A stretch of DNA of 64,000 nucleotides, taken from assembly GCA_002367105.1 (NCBI GenBank), contig DFCS01000042.1, forward strand, positions 28,608 through 92,607. The letters are read 5' to 3'. Shown here one piece after another: positions 60,360 through 64,000 of the stretch. The DNA is from Hungatella sp. UBA3048. Lineage in GTDB: Bacteria > Bacillota > Clostridia > Lachnospirales > Lachnospiraceae. The notes under the pieces are model-generated. The model was not told the DNA's origin. It made no database searches and worked only from the letters and a program-made list of their open reading frames with translations. The position numbers and the translations under genes were made by a program. Every line of letters starts with the position of its first letter. Positions within the stretch are counted from its first letter, which is position 1.

Positions 60360-61646
60360 TCAACGTTCATACCGATTCTTAAAAAACTTAATAGTTTCCT
60401 GAAACGAATCATACTGTCCCTTTGCATTTCCCTCCACCGTTCCGCCAGAAGTAAATATGCCGCCGTTCATGGGCATTTCGAGGGTGAAGCTGATCGGAAT
60501 CACAAAGGGAACCGGCATAGGATGCCCCATGCTTTCATAGGACAAGAGCCTTACAGAGTGTTTGTAATTATGGCGCTTCAGAACCTGCACTATATCTGTA
60601 CAGGCGTCGTAACTGTTCCAGATATTATCATTTTCACCGCAGATCAGTAAAATGTCGGCTTCAGAATTCTCTATTTTTATTCTGGCCTCTTCTTTGTTGC
60701 CTGCTCTTTCAATGCTTTTTATATAAGTACTGGCAAATCCAAACGGCATTCCTTCCCTGATGGCCTTTTTCTGATCTTCAAAAAAGATGTTATTATCTAC
60801 TTTAATGAATGGAATGGATTTTCCCTGACAGGACCAGGAAGAAACATCTTTGCCGCTCATCAGTCCGTCTAACGCCTGAAAGCAGTAAGCATGCGGCTCC
60901 ACTGCAGCTACTTTCTTAATCTGAGGATAATACGATGCGAGCAAAAGTGCTAATTCGCCGCCTTTCGATATACCATGGAGGTAAATTTCTTTCGCTTTGG
61001 TTATTTCATTGCCAGCCAGCCAACGGAATATTTTCTCGAAGTATTCCAGATGAACTTCTTCTAATTTTTCCGGCAGCCCTTCGGCGCCGAAATAAGGTAC
61101 AATCAGAACATTGAATCCTCTCGATGCAAGCGGACCAGCTATTAAGGCCAGGCCTTCCATCTGTCCATCGGATCCGCCGAGCATCAAAATCGTTTTGTCA
61201 CAGGAATTTTCCTGATAGAATAGTCGCCCTGTAAAACTGTCGATGATTGGTTTTATCATAAGATTTTTTGCCTTAAAATTTCTAACAAGCTGGATTTCTT
61301 TCTGTTCTGAAGAAGTTTCCAACAACAAATTCATGAGGATCGGATTTTCTATGCTTATGTTTTCTGCTATATTTTTCCCGGCCGGCTTTGACTTTCTCAA
61401 AGAATAGATGAGGCCCATACTGTCCGCAGCTCTGTAGGTGCCCTCTACAGGTTCAGCTTGATCAAAATCAACTTCACCTGTATCGTTCACTTCAAAGACC
61501 GCATAAGATGAAAATTCCTCCCCGCTGCACCACGGAAGTTCCATCTTCATGTCCGCCCTTAACCGGCTGTTCGGAGCTAAACCGGAAACCTTGATACATA
61601 CTCTTTCGTCTACAAATGCCTCTTGCTGCTCAATGGTAATCTTCAT
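60360..61646 (-). CDS. BAAT-type acyl-CoA thioesterase/alpha-beta hydrolase
   Basis: About 428 residues: an N-terminal beta-sandwich like the acyl-CoA thioesterase/bile acid-CoA amino acid transferase domain (1-125, VKVSGLAPNSRLRADMKM-like), then an alpha/beta hydrolase with the nucleophile in HGISKGGELAL, the acid in LLICGENDNIW, and the His in YESMGHPMPVP. The nucleophile is Ser as in acyl-CoA thioesterases. ATG 61646 lies 7 bases past AAGGAG; ATG 61652 is too close. Controlled from 61698-61763. Confidence 0.88.
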   Translation of the reverse strand: MKITIEQQEAFVDERVCIKVSGLAPNSRLRADMKMELPWCSGEEFSSYAVFEVNDTGEVDFDQAEPVEGTYRAADSMGLIYSLRKSKPAGKNIAENISIENPILMNLLLETSSEQKEIQLVRNFKAKNLMIKPIIDSFTGRLFYQENSCDKTILMLGGSDGQMEGLALIAGPLASRGFNVLIVPYFGAEGLPEKLEEVHLEYFEKIFRWLAGNEITKAKEIYLHGISKGGELALLLASYYPQIKKVAAVEPHAYCFQALDGLMSGKDVSSWSCQGKSIPFIKVDNNIFFEDQKKAIREGMPFGFASTYIKSIERAGNKEEARIKIENSEADILLICGENDNIWNSYDACTDIVQVLKRHNYKHSVRLLSYESMGHPMPVPFVIPISFTLEMPMNGGIFTSGGTVEGNAKGQYDSFQETIKFFKNRYER

Positions 61647-61697
61647 GATCATCTCTCCTTATTAGGCGGGAAAGTCTTAGACCTCCCGCCTCTAATA

Positions 61698-61763
61698 ATA
61701 GTCAATATATTTACTATATGTTAGTATAATCCAAGTCTTTATAATAATCAATATATTGACTAT
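61698..61763 (-). promoter_or_regulatory. Promoter with twin MarR-type palindromes
   Basis: Minus-strand TTGATT (61751-61746), 17 bases, TATACT (61728-61723). Two 20-base sites flank and overlap it: ATAGTCAATATATTTACTAT (61698-61717) and ATAATCAATATATTGACTAT (61744-61763). Each is one base away from a perfect palindrome. Confidence 0.82.
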
Positions 61764-61831
61764 ATTTTTTTATCACAATAATTCAAGACGGGGCAAGTAG
61801 TATAATGAAGATTTTATTTTCTATAAAACAA

Positions 61832-61923
61832 ATCCTCCAATAAAGATTATTTACAATTTATTGATAATCGTTAGGCATAAAGCTCAACAACTATCCTTTT
61901 TGTAAACACCCCTATTGGAGGAT
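61832..61923. repeat. Nested inverted repeats after the chemoreceptor gene
   Basis: Perfect 11-bp arms ATCCTCCAATA (61832-61842) and TATTGGAGGAT (61913-61923) enclose 70 bases that carry a second, inner TTTACAA/TTGTAAA pair. It is not a normal terminator, and no target-site duplication is evident. Confidence 0.6.
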
Positions 61924-61944
61924 CGTTAACCAGAATTAATTTTT

Positions 61945-63915
61945 TTAATTTTCTTTTTCTTCGTGTGAAACAGTTTCCTCAAACAGCTTAAACTTTGCAA
62001 CCTCCTGCCTTAAAGCCTGGGCCTGTGCCTCCAGTTCCTCACTGGAAGCTGAACTTTCCTCCGCTGCTGCTGCATTGGACTGCACCACCGCTGATACCTG
62101 GGACAGCCCTCCAAGGATCTGCTCCATTTCCTTGGCCTGTTCTAATGAGGCCGATTCAATTTCTTCCATTATCTGTTCTATAAGAATGGATTTATCGGCA
62201 ATCTCCTTAAGGATCCCTGCCGTCTCAGCAGACTGCCTTTTTCCCTCTGAAACCGCATTTACCGTATTCCCAATTAACTGGGCAGTCTGTTTTGCCGCAT
62301 CAGCAGATTTTGCTGAGAGGCTCCGGACTTCTCCTGCAACCACTGCAAACCCTTGACCTGCATTTCCAGCCCGGGCTGCCTCAACTGCGGCGTTTAAAGC
62401 CAGAATGTTGGTCTGGAATGCGATATCCTCAATCATTTTAGTGATGCCGGATATTTTCTCAGAAGATAAACTCACCTCTTCCATAGCCGAATGAAGGCTC
62501 TGCATATGACGGTTCCCTGCGTTGACCCTTGACCCGGATTGTTTTACATAATCGAAAGCGTTCCGTACAGAATCCGAATTTTTTCCTGCCATTTTCGAAA
62601 TATCTACAATGGCAGCATTTAATTCCTCTACCGTTGCTGCCTGCACAGCTGCTCCGGAGGCGAGTGCCTGGGAAGCACCGGAAACCTGCCCAGCTCCCGA
62701 ATTGACCTCCTCGGCAGAGTAACGGATGTTTAATATGGTATCATTTAAGTGGGAAGCAATCATTTCCATGGAACTGCGTATACCATTAAATTCACCTGGA
62801 TATTCACAATTACTTTGAACCATAAGGTTCCCACTGGATATCTCCTGTAAAAACCGGGAAATATCGTAGATGATATCTCTGTATTTCCCTGCCATTTCAT
62901 TGACCTTTTCCCCGATAACCCCTATTTCATCATGTCGTTTCATATTCAACTCAATACTTAAATCTCCGGCAGATAACTGATCGATGGAGTCGGCCACCTG
63001 CCTAATAGGCCTTGTGATCCGGTCCGTGATCCGGAGCATAGCGAAAACTGCAAGGATCAGAGAGACAGCTCCCAAAATAACAGCGTTAAACATGGAGGTT
63101 ACAACACCGGACATAAATTCAGATTCTGAAGCTGTCACATTTACTGACCAGCCATTGGTATTTTTCACAGGAGAATAGGAACCAAATCTATTTTCTCCGT
63201 TCCAATGATAGAATCCAAAGCCGGTTTCCCCTTTCACCATGGCAGCCTCCAGCTTTGCGATCTCTCCATAGACTGTCTGATTTGTTTTTGCTGACTCTGC
63301 GTTATTTTGCTGTGATAATACCAGTGAAAAATCCTCGTAAGCAACTTTCGTTCCTTCCCGATTTAAAATATAAGTGCTTCCGGTATCCCCCAGTTTTGTA
63401 TCCTCAATCATCCCCTGGAAAACAGAATAAGGGAACTCAATCATGACGACCAGATCATCGTATAGGTATGCATATTCAAAGGATACAGAATCCTTATGAA
63501 TGATAGGATCGGATAAAAAAGGAGTTCCGCTTTTTGCCTGCAGGTATGCTTCGTTCTGCTCATAGGACTTCCCATTGACAACAGAGGTTCCGTCGAGGGA
63601 AATGATATCAATGTTAGTAAGGCCGTACTGGGAACATGCAATCCGCAAAAAAATATTGAGGTTACCTCCCTTTTGCACATTTCCTTTCATATAGAGGGCG
63701 ATTGACTCTGATATGATTGAATACTCTTCCAGCTTCTGAGTTATTTTTTCAGATACCAGTTTAGAAGTTTCTTTTAAGCTTTTGGACAGTGACTTGCGGG
63801 TCGTATCATAGGTCATATAAATGGAGCCTATTGACAGCACACATACAATACAGATGATACAGCCAATGGTGAATGCTACCAGTTCCTTTTTTATTCCTTT
63901 GTATTTCCTTTTCAT
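61945..63915 (-). CDS. Methyl-accepting chemotaxis protein (Cache-HAMP-MA)
   Basis: 656 residues: membrane segment (about 12-34), extracellular Cache-type sensor (about 40-270, ending GFGSYSPVKNTNGWSVNVTA-like), second membrane segment (about 278-300), HAMP (RITRPIRQVADSIDQLSAGDLS), and a cytoplasmic signalling domain with the hairpin tip IEDIAFQTNILALNAAVEAARAG. It reports ligand binding to CheA/CheW; the ligand is unknown. Start ATG 63915 follows a GGAGGATAACGTAAT site. A possible promoter lies in the last 85 bases. Confidence 0.94.
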   Translation of the reverse strand: MKRKYKGIKKELVAFTIGCIICIVCVLSIGSIYMTYDTTRKSLSKSLKETSKLVSEKITQKLEEYSIISESIALYMKGNVQKGGNLNIFLRIACSQYGLTNIDIISLDGTSVVNGKSYEQNEAYLQAKSGTPFLSDPIIHKDSVSFEYAYLYDDLVVMIEFPYSVFQGMIEDTKLGDTGSTYILNREGTKVAYEDFSLVLSQQNNAESAKTNQTVYGEIAKLEAAMVKGETGFGFYHWNGENRFGSYSPVKNTNGWSVNVTASESEFMSGVVTSMFNAVILGAVSLILAVFAMLRITDRITRPIRQVADSIDQLSAGDLSIELNMKRHDEIGVIGEKVNEMAGKYRDIIYDISRFLQEISSGNLMVQSNCEYPGEFNGIRSSMEMIASHLNDTILNIRYSAEEVNSGAGQVSGASQALASGAAVQAATVEELNAAIVDISKMAGKNSDSVRNAFDYVKQSGSRVNAGNRHMQSLHSAMEEVSLSSEKISGITKMIEDIAFQTNILALNAAVEAARAGNAGQGFAVVAGEVRSLSAKSADAAKQTAQLIGNTVNAVSEGKRQSAETAGILKEIADKSILIEQIMEEIESASLEQAKEMEQILGGLSQVSAVVQSNAAAAEESSASSEELEAQAQALRQEVAKFKLFEETVSHEEKEN

Positions 63916-64000
63916 ATTACGTTATCCTCCGATGTCCAGTTTACCCCTTTGCCAATATAATTTATAGTGGCCCAATTGGTATATCGGACAATTTTCAGAT

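Overview
The window looks like a chromosomal segment of an anaerobic, motile, probably spore-forming Lachnospiraceae/Clostridium-type Firmicute. Supporting signs are strong AGGAGG-type ribosome binding sites, sigma-A promoters with T-rich terminators, tRNA genes without an encoded CCA, a DUF4489 Cys-rich protein, a desulfoferrodoxin, an Agr-like two-component system, and oxygen-sensitive glycyl-radical chemistry. The genus assignment is inference; nothing in the window fixes it.

Region 1 (1-16.4 kb, minus strand) is a choline-degrading glycyl-radical-enzyme microcompartment (GRM, cut) operon that runs off the left edge. In transcription order it encodes: DMT-type transporter, BMC shell protein, second DMT-type transporter, small winged-helix-like protein, two BMC shell proteins, an aldehyde dehydrogenase homologue lacking the catalytic Cys, CutC choline TMA-lyase, CutD activase, EutS-like shell protein, EutP-like GTPase, Fe-alcohol dehydrogenase, EutT-like protein, EutJ-like chaperone, divergent BMC protein, EutN-like vertex, EutQ, BMC protein with a nucleic-acid-binding-like tail, and a catalytically intact acetaldehyde dehydrogenase cut by the window edge. 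Choline would be split to trimethylamine and acetaldehyde, which is then dismuted to ethanol and acetyl-CoA inside the shell. A BmrR-like MerR regulator lies upstream. Both its own promoter and the operon promoter have the stretched 20-bp spacer typical of MerR-activated promoters.

Region 2 (16.4-31.8 kb) holds thioredoxin, a YhgE/Pip membrane protein with a membrane-anchored partner, and a mannose-family PTS locus. The PTS locus has EIIB, EIIC, EIID, a GntR regulator, EIIA and a HAD phosphatase on one strand, facing a SIS-domain deglycase and DeoC on the other; it fits uptake and cleavage of a phosphorylated sugar-amine. It is followed by a heterodimeric multidrug ABC exporter with a divergent MerR regulator and a clear MerR operator.

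Region 3 (31.8-34.2 kb) has a Cys-rich DUF4489 gene interrupted by an in-frame TGA exactly where its internal repeat has Cys, a DUF89 protein and tRNA-Gly(GCC).

Region 4 (34.7-49.3 kb) contains three adjoining catabolic modules, each with its own GntR/FCD regulator. They carry SDR, YhcH, M28 peptidase, Zn-ADH, DapA-like aldolase, ketopantoate-reductase-like, cyclase-family, YiaK-like, zincin-like and hydantoinase/oxoprolinase-type enzymes plus an ion-coupled transporter. This suggests catabolism of acidic or acylated sugars; the substrates cannot be read from sequence alone.

Region 5 (49.7-64 kb) carries a HEAT-like protein overlapping a decayed membrane-protein gene, rhodanese, a flavodoxin-like reductase, an AgrC/AgrA-like system, a GGDEF-V4R pair, a tRNA-Phe/tRNA-Gly(TCC) operon, several stand-alone enzymes, a desulfoferrodoxin lacking its first iron centre, a MarR regulator with an alpha/beta hydrolase controlled by twin palindromic operators, and a Cache-type chemoreceptor.
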